From: Owenia fusiformis
Taxonomy: Eukaryota > Annelida > Polychaeta > Sabellida > Oweniidae
Assembly: GCA_903813345.2 (NCBI GenBank)
Contig: CAIIXF020000006.1
Span: 1,736,001 to 1,800,000 of the forward strand
DNA length: 64,000 bases
Reading direction: 5' to 3'
Positions 1 through 11,410 of this stretch are shown one piece after another; position 1 is the first letter of the stretch; every line of letters starts with the position of its first letter. The position numbers were made by a program, and so were the translations under genes. The notes under the pieces were generated by a model. It made no database searches, had not been told where the DNA came from, and saw nothing but the letters and a program-made list of their open reading frames with translations.

Positions 1-474
1 AAATCACCTCTAGACAATTATTGGCTAGAGACTCGAGTAAGTTACTGCCCTTAAACCTTTGCATTCGTTTCACTAAACTCTGCACTGATAGGCTTCAGCT
101 TAGGCTATACAATTAGCTAAATACAACATCTCGAGACATATCATATGACAGTGAATCGAATAGCCTATATACAACTATATCATGTACATCTGAGATCATC
201 ATAGATTATGTTAGTACATGTTATGTTATGTAGGGGAAGCCCTTACTACATGTAGATCATAGTAGTGAAAAGTGAATTAAAGGGGCAACAAGGACTTTAG
301 AGAGAAAATTAGAAATTATTTATTTTTTCTGAACTATCAGGTCAATATTTGGCTTATCTTCTTAATTGACATACCTATTTTTTAAATGTATGGTTAAACT
401 AGTATCAATTTCAGCATTAAAAAGTGTAAATTCAGTTCAAAGCTTCTATAAAGGGATTCCACTTATATCTTTTT
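1..474. other. Intergenic, nothing recognised
   Basis: AT-rich sequence with short direct and inverted ATGT-rich words (for example around 180-250). I see no open reading frame of note, RNA gene or clear repeat boundary. Confidence 0.5.
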
Positions 475-680
475 TCAGGACTGTAAAATGTATTTTACAG
501 TCTGTACATTAAGGTTACAGATAGTACACTATATAGTGTTTCTGCTCAGTTGACCATATACATGGTATATATTGTCGACCATATACATGGTATATGGTCA
601 ACTGAGCAGAAACACTATATAGTGTAAGCTTACTATCTGTAACCAATGTACAGACTGTAAAATACATTTTACAGTCCTGA
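475..680. repeat. Foldback palindrome (MITE-like hairpin)
   Basis: The two ends read TCAGGACTGTAAAATG and its reverse complement, and the arms of about 100 bp match almost throughout. The pairing runs through the CACTATATAGTG and GTTGACCATATACATGG words to a centre near 575-580. Short palindromes such as TGTAAAATACATTTTACA lie inside each arm. No coding capacity is visible. A non-autonomous foldback or MITE is the likely identity; no target duplication was confirmed. Confidence 0.8.
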
Positions 681-756
681 AACCATAATGTACAGACTGT
701 AAAATAAGCTTAATATGTCTGTAATATATTTTACAGTCTATACATTATGGTTTCAG
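681..756. repeat. Second small palindrome abutting the foldback
   Basis: AACCATAATGTACAGACTGT at the left pairs with ACAGTCTATACATTATGGTTT at the right (one extra T) around a central AAGCTTA. The words are shared with 475-680, so this is probably a partial, rearranged copy of the same family. Confidence 0.65.
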
Positions 757-1036
757 ATAGCACATGTAAGTGCGTTTCTCCTCAAGTTTAATTACCCGGG
801 CCATAGATAAAACATAAGCTGAGACGAGATTTCAAATACCTCAAATCTTGACTTGGGCTTCACCAAATCTAACCTAGAATCAATGACTGAGAAGAATTAA
901 GATGTCATGGTTTATTATGATACTCCTGAAACCACCATAAAATTCATTTTTAAAAATAGCATGAGCAATAAATCAATATCATCCTGACATTTCATTAGTT
1001 TTATGAATATTGGTTTTACTTGGCTGACCACTAGAT

Positions 1037-2302
1037 CACGGTGTTATAGCATGACGGCTACGCCAAGGCGATTTGCAAATTTTTGCGGTAACGATAACAA
1101 AAAATGGCGGATGGGAAAGACAGCATGTCCTCTTTCTCGCCTGTAGGCAAGATTCACAGATGAGATTTCCTTTTCAACTAGTTCCATTCGGTGACGCATA
1201 TATGGATGGTTATAAAGACTGGGTCATATCTGCCAGGTGGTTTGCTAGAAGCGGAATATAAGCTGTAAACTTACCGACTGAGATGTTTAAGTTCATACTT
1301 TTTAGTCCATTCTCGTGATTTCTCAGTATATGTGCCTCAGAGCCACTCAAACTATTAACAGTAAGTAAACTGTGTATAAACAAGCCATAAAATGACAAAT
1401 CCAGAACAGGAACGTGGTCATACTGCAAATAATAAGGTTTCAAACGCAATGTCGTTAGACGACTACGTATAAATTCTATGGACGGTAACGTATTGTATTT
1501 GATGTACATGTACTGATATTTAGCGGACGGTTACGTGCATGTAAGGTTGCTAGTTCTGATAGCCTCTTTCCATGTAATTGTTATAATGGGTAAGAATTAG
1601 AATATTGAATTGCTTATATTTGTTGTTTTCAGGACTCGCAAATGACGCTCTTGTTTGAGCCTCTATAGGGCAAGGAAAAAATTGTGTCTTGCTTTATTTA
1701 TGAAACCAATTTTAAGTCAAAAAGATAGCAGTGAAGAGGCAAAAGAAGAATTACCATCAAGTACTGATGAATATGACAAAATTAATAACAATGAATCTTG
1801 GATACATATTTGACTGAGGTTCGCGTAACCGCCAATCAAGTTTTTGCGCAACCGCAAATTAAAAACACAATATTATGGCTTAAGTAGAACATTAGGTGGT
1901 TGCCAATGCTCAATTGGCTTTTTATGATCGTATGTACTATGTAGGTTACATCTATATACCCCGGGGTCGTTAGGCAATGTAGACCATGCCCTAACGACAA
2001 AAATAAACAAATTACTACATTTTGTGTAGTTTTGAATTTCAAATTCAAGTTTTTCGCTTATTTCATGTTATCCCCGGGCATCAATTTGCAAAGAATACAT
2101 TCAAAATATACATTACTAAATGCATCACCGAATGCGATGCCTACAAAAATCGGTCATCCTTTCATTGATACACAGTAGAAGAAAATAATGCACCAACCTT
2201 AGTTTTCTGTTCCATCGCGGCCATTTTATTGGATAAATCAGTGATCGTAGTCGTCTAATCTCGTTTTCAGAGGTGTCGTAACCGTCATGCTATAACACCG
2301 TG
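1037..2302. mobile_element. TIR element, CACGGTG ends, 5-bp TSD (Transib/RAG-like ends)
   Basis: The left end reads CACGGTGTTATAGCATGACG and the right end is its exact reverse complement. The match extends to about 26 bp with one difference. The pentamer TAGAT lies immediately outside both ends (1032-1036 and 2303-2307), which is a 5-bp target site duplication. A 5-bp duplication with CAC..GTG heptamer-like termini is characteristic of Transib and RAG-type DNA transposons. The inside (1266 bp in total) has no long ORF and no recognisable transposase, so this copy is non-autonomous. CGGTWACG-like words recur inside (near 1085, 1481, 1528, 1822 and 2277) and could be subterminal binding repeats. 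A short open stretch at 1701-1814 (37 codons) is acidic and unrecognised. The TIR and TSD are directly visible; the superfamily assignment is inference. Confidence 0.72.
1965..2000. repeat. Short hairpin inside the CACGGTG element
   Basis: GGTCGTTAGG pairs with CCTAACGAC around a short loop. It may be a structural or protein-binding site within the element. Confidence 0.5.
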
Positions 2303-2662
2303 TAGATAGTCCTGTTTCTTTTGAATGAAACATCTGTTGTAACGGCATTCATTCATTTTACCATTTTTGAATACTGTAGTACAGCGTTTTTAATTATAGT
2401 GAGAAAGCTAAATGAATATTCAAACGGTATGGTAATACTGATTCTCATCAGATCTTTCTGACTTCAATTAGATAGAAGATCATGATTTCTCTTGGTTAAA
2501 TATGTATTATTTTTCTGGTTCTAAAGTATAATTGAGTACCCAAATTTTCACTTAACCATAGCATACTCATCTATACTTGCCTAATGGGGTGTCATCCACT
2601 TGACAATGTATGTCTTTAATCTTACTATTGGAACATAACATAGCGTAGCGTAGCATAGCATA
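2303..2662. other. Spacer between two TIR elements
   Basis: AT-rich spacer ending in a short TAGCGTAGCGTAGCATAGCATAG run that directly precedes the next element. Part of 2520-2560 (ATAATTGAGTACCCAA) matches the dispersed repeat at 4690-4925. No gene is seen. Confidence 0.5.
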
Positions 2663-4662
2663 GACGTGTCGCAAAAAGGTGGCGCATTTGTTTTTTAAGG
2701 GTATCGCGTGAATGTAACTTTGATTCCCCGGATTATAAGATAATATTCTTATTAAAGTTATATATCATTTTAAAGCTGTTTCGATGAAGATTTTAGATCA
2801 ACTACACTCCGTTCACATTTTTTGCGCGTTCGTTTTTAAAAAAGAGTTTTTTACCAAAACATCTGGCAAATATCCCATGTTGACACGTTACATTTTGAAT
2901 TATTTTTCGTCTTTAAACGCTCATAACTCAAACAATATATGACTATTATACTTATTTTTCGTCTTGATAAAGGTAGATGGAAGGTTTATTTCAAAGGATG
3001 AATTTTAGTAAGCGTCCCATATTGTGACGTCATAGAGTCTGAAAAATAGAATTTTTTTTTATAGGTTATTGTTATTTATTTCTATAATATTCAACATAAT
3101 TATTTACATAGATTGTGAGGGGCCGAGGCTATACATAGCATTATTGGCCCCCCTCTAGAAAGTTAAAAACATATAATAAATCACTGGAGTGTGTAGGATT
3201 GCAACGGACAGACGGTCGTCCACCAGGTCTTGCCCATGATGATATATATGAGTGTTAATGAGAGATGATGTGAAATGAGGAGGATGGTCATTCTAAGATG
3301 TTATCGATATAATTTGAAGATAGTTGAAGGCATTTTGTATTCAGTTCACTATTTAAATTTTCATCTCCATAAAGTATAAATTCTATTTTTTGCTTTCTGG
3401 TTTTTCCAAAATAGCACATAATATCAAGATTGTCTAACTTTAGGATGTTCTGTATGTAATCATTTCTATGTATGGCGGTTAGAGGGCAGTCGAGTAAAAG
3501 ATGAATCTTATCTTGATTTCGGTGGCCGCGGGGGCAAGAAGGATCTATGATGTTGTTGAAATTATGTCTAAAAAAGTCACTTTTAAGGGCAAGGTCGCTT
3601 CTTATTTTATTAAGTTTAGTTTCAGAAGACCTTTTCAAATTAAGATTTTTTGTTAAAATATTCTTTTTATGAAATGTATATTTCTTATTATAGTTTTTCT
3701 TGAAGATTGCTAGGGTTGGCGATGTTTTTATTTCAGTTGAAAGATTTTTCCAAATGGTGATAGGCTTTATGGCTGGTGAATTTAGGTATTTCACAGACGC
3801 TCTCACTGGTAAAACATATTCTCTTCTGGAGCGGAGCTCCCTTTCGACACCAGGATTGGACAGTTTTTCATATATAGAGACTACATAAGAGGGGGTCAAA
3901 TTTGATCGGACTTTGAACATGTGAATACTTTGTTTTTCTTCTCTTCTCTCCGCTAGGGTTTTCCAGTTTAAACATTTATATAATTTTTGCTTGCACGTTC
4001 CATAAATCGCCCCGGAAACTATCAGGGATGCTCTGTAATGGAGTTTGTCTAGTTGTTCCAGAGCACCTTGCGACGCCGAACCATAGATTCAAGAGCCGTA
4101 TTCGATTTTAGAGAGGATGAAGAAGTGTACATTGTTTTAGAATCTGTTGACAGCGACCTTTTTTGCTCATTTTTTGGTACCTTCAACTTTCCAGGTGTAC
4201 ATTAAACAAAAAATACGAGATCAATTTTTAATAAATCATATATGATTCTTTTGCTCCTAAACTCTAGTTTATTAATAAATAGTTGATTTTGTTCACAAAA
4301 GTATGTGTTTTCTGTTGTATGTGGAAAAGTGGAGGACGAAAGGTTTTCAAAATTCATTAAAATAGGGCTAATTTACGCCATTCGCCTATTTTCAAGCACA
4401 GCAACACGTATATTTATTTCACCTAAAATATCAATTGATTCGTGTTTTATGATGCTCCTAGCCCATTAACAATATATATATGATATCAGAGTTATTCGTC
4501 TAAAATATTTTGAGATATAGGAGTAAATGTGGAGGACGAAAGGATTTTCATGTGTGTACATTTTTCTCAAAAACGTCACATTCTATCATGTTAAAAGCGA
4601 GGATCCTCTGGATTACGCCACAAAATGTGTAACAATGCGTGCGCGAGCTTTTTGCGACACGT
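2663..4662. mobile_element. TIR element interrupted by a LINE fragment
   Basis: GACGTGTCGCAAAAAG at 2663 is repeated in reverse complement at 4647-4662 (CTTTTTGCGACACGTC). Both sides are flanked by CATAGCATAG words, either a target duplication or a pre-existing microsatellite. The two halves around the internal LINE remnant have no coding capacity of their own. This is probably a non-autonomous DNA transposon that later received a retrotransposon insertion. The superfamily is unknown. Confidence 0.65.
3050..4165 (-). pseudogene. 5'-truncated non-LTR retrotransposon (LINE) ORF2 remnant
   Basis: The minus strand encodes the C-terminal part of a LINE reverse transcriptase protein. The longest open piece is 3288-3920 (210 residues). 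It carries the cysteine/histidine pattern CP-x2-H then H-LLLDCP typical of the region after the RT domain. Upstream of it (3921-4150) the same frame gives KIEYGS-stop-IYGSASQG and QLDKLHYRASLIVSGA, matching the conserved thumb/C-terminal stretch of jockey/CR1/RTE-type ORF2 proteins. An in-frame TGA lies in that stretch (near 4090). The endonuclease and RT palm are absent, as expected for 5' truncation. An A-rich run at the low-coordinate end (3050-3061, read on the minus strand) may be the old 3' tail. It sits inside the TIR element 2663-4662 and is non-functional. Confidence 0.8.
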
Positions 4663-4689
4663 CATAGCATAGCATAGCGCGTCATTAAA

Positions 4690-4925
4690 AAAATGAAGAA
4701 TACAACTTCAGACAAAATTTCTCCTTTATTAGGTACCCTCTATAAATGGATGACTATAATTGAGTACCCAACATGCCTTAGTTTATGAAATATCACAAAT
4801 TCAAATTCAAAAATGACCGTTAATATCCGCACCTTGCGCACATGATATCCACACCGCTTGTTTTCGTATAGCACAGCCTGTATAGGGGCATATTTGCATA
4901 ACCTGTTTGCATCTTTATGATACAT
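4690..4925. repeat. Dispersed repeat, copy 1
   Basis: This stretch runs from an AAGAATACAAC word through ATGGATGACTATAATTGAG to ATATCCGCACCTTGCGCAC and CCGCTTGTTTTCG. The same blocks occur rearranged at 19385-19800. It has no convincing coding content, and its 64-codon minus-strand ORF is a by-product. Confidence 0.65.
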
Positions 4926-5758
4926 TTCATACATTTCCGTGTTTTTAAGTAGCTCAATATATCAATAGTTGAGTGAAAACTCTTGTTCATGACTAGAATA
5001 GATCAGACTAAATATTTGTATCTGAATGGATGTGGATTAGAATTGCGCAATTTATCAGTTATTTATTGCTATTATTCTTGTTGTAATTAAAGAAATACAT
5101 GTAACTGCTATTTTCTCGAGCCTATTTAAAATCTAAAGGCTCAAACACGCATATTTGAATGCATAACATGTCCATATTTTATGGACAGATTAGCCGCACA
5201 CAGTTAGCCTTGTGTGTCATTTACTCGATTGATTTCAATTGATTTCTAATTAAGAATCATTCTACTCGATGTATAAACAAATATTGTATTAATGTAGTGC
5301 TATTAAAGGCAACCAAGCATGCCAAGTGGGTAGGCCTAGTCTGCTATGGAATGTTTTCAGCTTCATTATTCGTATTTTACTATATGTATTCGTAAATTGA
5401 ACTTCTACATTTGTTGAATGCACATTTATGTTCGTAACTTTAGTATTTTCATTCATTTTTTGTATTTTCTGTTCGTGAATCTAATTTGTTTCGTTAAAAC
5501 GTATATGTACGTGTTTTATGCCGAAATACATTCAAAATTCCTTATAAGCATTTGTTAGTGACACATTGTATATCCGTATACAAATAAATGTGAGTTCATT
5601 TTGTACATTTATCATTGTTTCTGCAAATATATTTGTTTAATATCTACGAACTGAATGTCAAATTTATCAATGAATAAGTACTAGCTTTGGCATTTTATTT
5701 TTTAATTGTCGAATTTATTTTCGTAACAAGGTAAAATGTTTTCGTAAAAGTGCACATT
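4926..5758. other. AT-rich spacer with degenerate ATTCGTAA repeats
   Basis: From about 5380 onward the words TTCGTAA, ATTCGTAA and ACATTTATGTTCGTAA recur irregularly. The same words appear at 10061-10630 on the other side of the large foldback, in the same orientation. The foldback seems to have landed in a pre-existing degenerate tandem repeat. No gene is seen. Confidence 0.5.
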
Positions 5759-8700
5759 TAGTATAGTAGGAACAAGGGGCTCCCATGCACCCATAAGGTG
5801 TGAATAAGTTACATACATTTTTGTAATCCCTAGGGTGTCTATTTAATGAATTCATTTGTTAACATTGCCAACTAATGTCCCATAGTACTTTTATGGTGGC
5901 ATTCAGTTACCATGGTTACGCATCTTTAGACATCTTACCTTGGTATCTTAAATCATTTGTAGCTCTGTCATTATTTGGTCTATAGAAATGATATTGGTAC
6001 CAAATTGAACCTCGTTAAATTTTCAATAAATTTCTGATATTCAATTATGCAAATTATCTAATTTGCATAAATTATGACGTCATCAATCTATTTTTGGTTC
6101 AGAATTTCCAACTATAGCAACGTATCTATTAGAACTGAGGCAGTATGGCAAAATTTCTGAAAGGTTTTGTCCTTTATTCTATTAGTAGAAGGTATAAGCA
6201 ACATAAAAGTGAAAATAGATTCAAAATTGAATCAGTATTACGAAAGTTATGTAACTTTCGAGGCAGCTATCGTGAATGTCATTATTTGACAATAATATAC
6301 ATACATCTTACCTTGGAGTCTTGAATCAATGTAGCTTCGCCATTATTTGGTCTGTAGAGATGATATTGGTATCTGATTAAACCTTATTAAATTTACTATA
6401 TGGTTACAATATTCAGTTATGCAAATTAGCTAATTTGCATTAATTGTGACGTCATCAATCCATTTTTTGTTCAGAATATCCATTTATCATTTATATACAT
6501 TTATCAAAAGAATATTAAATTAACAAAAAAGTAACAACCCTAGTTGTTTCAATCTTATTGAGTAAAAATGTGCATGTATTGAACTGAACTAATAAGTATG
6601 TGGAAAGGTTACATGTATTTTGACTATCATTCACAAGTGCTTAGAGATAAATAGTCACATGAATTTGTTTAAAAAAATTATAACTTAATTTAACCCCCTC
6701 CTGACAGCCCCCATATTCGAAGATTTGGGTGAAACCTGGCAAAATACATTTAATTATTAGGTTCCAGAAGCCCCCAGAAGCTATATGATGGCCCCCAGTG
6801 GCCCCAAGAATCTATACAGGGGCCCCAAGTGGCCCCCAGAAGGTATACGATGGCCCCCAGAAGCTATACAAGGGCCCACAGAAACTATACTGTGGTCTCC
6901 AGAAGCTATATGGTGGCCCCCAGTGGCCCTCAGAAGCTATATGATGGCCCCCAGAAGCTAATTAGTGGCCCCCAGGAGCTATATGGTGGCACCCAGAAGC
7001 TATACAGGGAACCCCAGTGGCCCCAAGAAGCTATACGATGACCCCCAGAAGCTACACAGGGGCCCCCAGAAGCTATACTATGGCCCCCAGAAGCTATACA
7101 AGGGCCCCCAGAAACTATACTATGGTCTCCAGAAGCTATATGGTGGCCCCCAGTGGCCCCAAGAATCTATACAGGGGCCCCAAGTGGCCCCCAGAAGGTA
7201 TACGATTGCCCCCAGAAGCTATACAAGGGCCCACAGAAACTATACTGTGGTCTCCAGAAGCTATATGGTGGCCCCCAGTGGCCCTCAGAAGCTATATGAT
7301 GGCCCCCAGAAGCTAATTAGTGGCCCCCAGGAGCTATATGGTGGCACCCAGAAGCTATACAGGGGACCCCAGTGGCCCCAAGAAGCTAAACGATGGCCCC
7401 TAGAAGCTATACAGGAGCCCCAAAAAGCTACATGATGGCCCCAAGAATGTATATGATGGCCCCCAATGGCTCCCAGAAGCTATACAGGGCCCCCAGTAGC
7501 CCCTAGAAGCTATACGGTAGCCCCCAAAGCTATATGGTGGCCCATTGGGGGACACTGTATAGCTTCTGGAGGCCATCGTATAGCTTATGGGGCTACCGTA
7601 TAGTTTCTGCGGGCCCTTGCATAGCTTCTGGGGGCCATCTTATAGCTTCTGGGAGCCACTGGGGGCCCCTGTATAGCTTCTGGGGGCTACAGTACAGTTT
7701 CTGCAGGCCCTTGCATAGCTTCTGGGGGCCATCGTATAGCTTCTGGGAGCCACTGTGGGCCCCTGTATAGCTTCTGGGGGCCACTATATAGCTTTCGGGG
7801 CCACTGAGGGCCACCGTATAGCTTCTAGGGGCTACTGAGGGGGCCCTTTATAGCTTCAGGGAGCCATTGGGGGCCACCATATAGATTCTGGGGGCCATTG
7901 TGTAGCTTCTGGGAACCACCATGTAGCTCCTGAGGGTCACTATTTAGCTTCTGGGGGCCATCATATAGCCTATGAGGGCCACTGGGGGCCACCGTATAGC
8001 TTTTAGGGGCTACTGGGGGCCCTTCACATCTTCTGGGAGCCATTGGGGGCCATCATATACATTCTTGGGACCATCATGTAGCTTTTTGGGGCTCCTGTAT
8101 AGCTTCTGGGAGCCATCGTTTAGCTTCTTGGGGCCACTGGGGTCCCCTGTATAGCTTCTGGGAGCCACCGTATAGCTCCTGGGGGCCACTAATTAGCTTC
8201 TGGGGGCCATCATATAGCTTCCGAGGGCGACTGGGGGCCACCATATAGCTTCTGGAGACCATAGTATAGCTTCTGGGGGCCTTTGTATAGCTTCTGGGGG
8301 CCATAGTATAGCTTCTGGGGGCCCCTGTGTAGCTTCTGGGGGCCACCGTATAGCTTTTTTGGGCCACTGGGGGCCCCTGTATAGCTTCTGGGCGCCACCG
8401 TATAGCTCCTGCGGGCCACAGGGTTTCCTGTATAGCTTCTGGGAGCCACCGTATAGCTCCTGGGGGCCACTATTCAGCTTCTGGGGGCTAACATATAGCT
8501 TTTGGGGAGCACAGTATAGCTTCTGGGGGCCACTTGGGGCCCCTGTATAGATTCTTGGGGCCACTGGGGGCCATCATATAGCTTCTGGGGGCTTCTGGAA
8601 CCTAATAATTAATGTATTTTGCTTTCACCAAAATATGGGGGCTGTCAGGTTGGGGGGGGGGTTAAATTAATTAAGTTATAATTTTTCTAAACATGCGACT

Positions 8701-10057
8701 ATTTATCTCTAAAGCAAAGGGAGAATAACTTCCCTTTAACTCATTAAGAACGTGAAATGTAAAAACCTCATTATCAAGTGATGTTACCATAGCATCTGAA
8801 ATGTTAGAAATATAACATAAACCATATGATGAATCATCTTCACTTCTAATCATGCTATATACTTCAGATGCTTTAAGAATCAAGAATATGAAGAATATGA
8901 TGAAAATCAGACTACATGTATACAATTTATATGAATCATTGAAAGTGCATGGTAAATTATAAGATTGGATCTTTGATATACAGGGCCGAGATAACCGTTT
9001 TGACCCCTGTGAATGATAGTCAAAATGCATGTAACCTTTCCACATACTTATTAGTTCAGTTTAATACATGCACATTTTTACTCAATAAGATTGAAACAAC
9101 TATGGTTGTTACTTTTTTTGTTAATTTAATGTTCTTTTTATAATTGTCAAACAATGACGTTCACGGTAGTTGCCTCCAAAGCTGGATAATTTTTTTAATT
9201 CTGATCCAATTTTGAAGATTTGTTGTCTCTTTAATGTTGCTTATATCTTCCACTCATCAAATAAGGGACAAAACTATGCACACATTCTGTCATACGGCCT
9301 CAGTTCTAATAGATATGTTGCTATACTACGATATTCTGAACAAAAAAATGGATTGATGACGTCACAATTAATGCAAATTAGCTAATTTGCATAACTTAAT
9401 ATTGTAACCATATAGTAAATTTAATAAGGTTTAATCAGATACCAATATCATCTCTATAGACCAAATAATGGCGAAGCTACATTGATTCAAGACTCCAAGG
9501 TAAGACGTACGGTATGTATATTATTGTCAAATAATGATATTCACGATAGCTGCCTCGAAAGTTACATAACTTTTGTAATACTGATTCAATTTTGAATCTG
9601 TTTTCACTTTTATGTTGCTTATACCTTCTACTAATAGAATAAAGGACAAAACCTTTCAGAAATTTTGCCATACGGCCTCAGTTCTAATAGATACGTTGCT
9701 ATAGTTGGAAATTCTGAACCAAAAATAGATTGATGACGTCATAATTTATGCAAATTAGATAATTTGCATAATTGAATATCAGGAATTTATTGGAAATTTA
9801 ACAAGGTTTAATTTGGTACCAATATCATTTCTATAGACCAAATAATGACAGAGCTACAAATGATTTAAGATACCAAGGTAAGATGTCTAAAGATGCGTAA
9901 CCATGGTAACTGAATGCCACCATAAAAGTACTATGGGACATTAGTTGGCAATGTTAACAAATGAATTCATTAAATAGACACCCTAGGGATTACAAAAATG
10001 TATGTAACTTATTCACACCTTATGGGTGCATGGGAACCCCTTGTTCCTACTATACTA
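5759..10057. mobile_element. 4.3-kb foldback element with minisatellite loop
   Basis: The termini are TAGTATAGTAGGAACAAGG and its reverse complement, flanked by ATT on each side (5756-5758 and 10058-10060), a possible 3-bp target duplication. The arms (5759-6790 and 8590-10057) match over about 1 kb. The right arm carries roughly 290 bp extra (about 8718-9005). Each arm contains two diverged subrepeats of about 370 bp, each with TTACCTTGG, ATTATTTGGTCT and a TGACGTCA plus ATTTGCAT core. The loop is the GC-rich minisatellite described separately. No transposase is present. The terminal block GGGTGCATGGGAACC and the core are shared with the element at 58510-63886, so the two belong to one diverged family. 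Confidence 0.85.
6765..8600. repeat. GC-rich minisatellite switching orientation near 7540
   Basis: About 1.8 kb of variants of the unit CCCCCAGAAGCTATAC(A/G)GGGG with interspersed CAGTGGCCCC spacers. Units read on the plus strand up to about 7540 and on the minus strand from there to 8600, so the array is a large imperfect palindrome. Several overlapping reading frames stay open and encode MAPRSYT- or GPQKLY-type repeats on both strands. These are by-products of a stop-free repeat unit, not genes. It forms the loop of the foldback 5759-10057. Confidence 0.92.
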
Positions 10058-10060
10058 ATT

Positions 10061-10630
10061 TATTGTCCGTAAATGTTGTCATTTGTATTCGTAAATTGCA
10101 CTTATATATTCGTTTTTCATTGGTTCATTGAGATCACGTGATCATTCTCAACGAGACATGGTCAACCCATGGTCAGAATTATCACCCCCTCCCCCACACA
10201 TACCTAAAACTCTCGTGTCACGTGACCTATGCCTGGATACTAGCATTTTATATTTGTAAACTCACATTTGTATTCGTAAACTCACATTTATATTCGTAAA
10301 TTTTCAATTTATTATTCGCTAATGTTTGAATATTTCTTTGCTTTCTGAAATAATTTATGGGTAATATGCAAGATTATTATTCGTGAAAATACATTTCTTC
10401 GATAAAATAACGGGCAACATTTTGAAATTTACGAATTCTAATCTTCAGTTTGCGAATAATAAATTGTTAGTTTTACAAATGTTCTTAGTCGTTACAAACA
10501 TAAAATGCTCCCGATTTTAGGATCTATTTGTCTATTTGATACATCATATATGAATTTGTAATTTAGGCATTTTATTTGTAAATGTTACATTGATATTCGT
10601 ATAAGGGAATTTATAACAAACGAATAATGA
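10061..10630. other. Degenerate ATTCGTAA repeat stretch
   Basis: The pattern ACATTTRTATTCGTAAA recurs, most clearly near 10240-10310, and matches the stretch on the left of the large foldback. No coding or RNA gene is seen. Confidence 0.55.
10132..10226. promoter_or_regulatory. Two palindromic CACGTG E-boxes
   Basis: GATCACGTGATC (10132-10143) and GTCACGTGAC (10217-10226) are perfect palindromes with a CACGTG core, 74 bp apart. bHLH-zip factors such as USF, MITF or TFE proteins bind such sites in animals. They lie about 1.2 kb upstream of the mannosidase start. A regulatory role is only an inference. Confidence 0.3.
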
Positions 10631-11410
10631 AGCAGTTATGACGCTATAGTCTGCACGCACTATATCATGTTTTAAATAAATGACAATTGTTGTTAATTTA
10701 TTCGTACATAATAATTGTAGATTTATGAGGAAAATCCTGTTCATTGCAGTTTTCAAATCATCTACTCACATAAGGAATCTTCATCTGTTTGTAAATAAAA
10801 GTCATCTTTAGAAGTTTTTGCAAGCAATATTTCTGTCCCAGCCAATGCGGCTTATGAGAGACGATACATATACAGTTGTACAATAAGTACAATATACGCA
10901 TACAATACGTACAGTTCTATAATAATATATAGATGAACTAAAATAAATAGATATTATTATGCAAAACATATGTTATTGTAACAGTGATTAAGCAACAACT
11001 TATTTGAAAAAGCTTAACAAGTATCAAATATTCATAACTGATTTCATAACTTGTACATAGCAAGATAGCAGGACCATCTGAGTAAAAACCAATAAAAATC
11101 AATATGTCCATACTAATTACTATCTAATTCTTCCAGATATGATGTTCACATAAATAACTTTCATCGGCAATGACGGTTGTGAAACGTTACTTGATTGATG
11201 CAAATAGATAGCATGCCTTTTGTTAGAGAACACTGAACGACTCTCAACCTCACAAGCAAGCTATAGGGCAGATAAAACGGATTGTTCAATAGTTCCGATA
11301 GAGCGATAGTGAGATAGAGGTACATATATGTACATTGTAAAAGTTATCTGCATGGTATGCGCGCAGAAAAAGCAGTTTGTATGGAATAAAAACATTTAAT
11401 TGTCGGCAAT
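10631..11410 (+). other. 5' flank of the alpha-mannosidase gene
   Basis: No repeat is recognised. It should contain the promoter and 5' UTR of the downstream gene. I see no convincing TATA box or initiator. The start codon context is CAATATGA, neither strong nor unusual. Confidence 0.4.

Noticed and set aside
6829-8564. Many overlapping ORFs encoding MAPRSYT/GPQKLY repeat proteins on both strands
   Set aside because: They arise from a stop-free minisatellite unit open in several frames at once; no start context, splice support or conserved fold.
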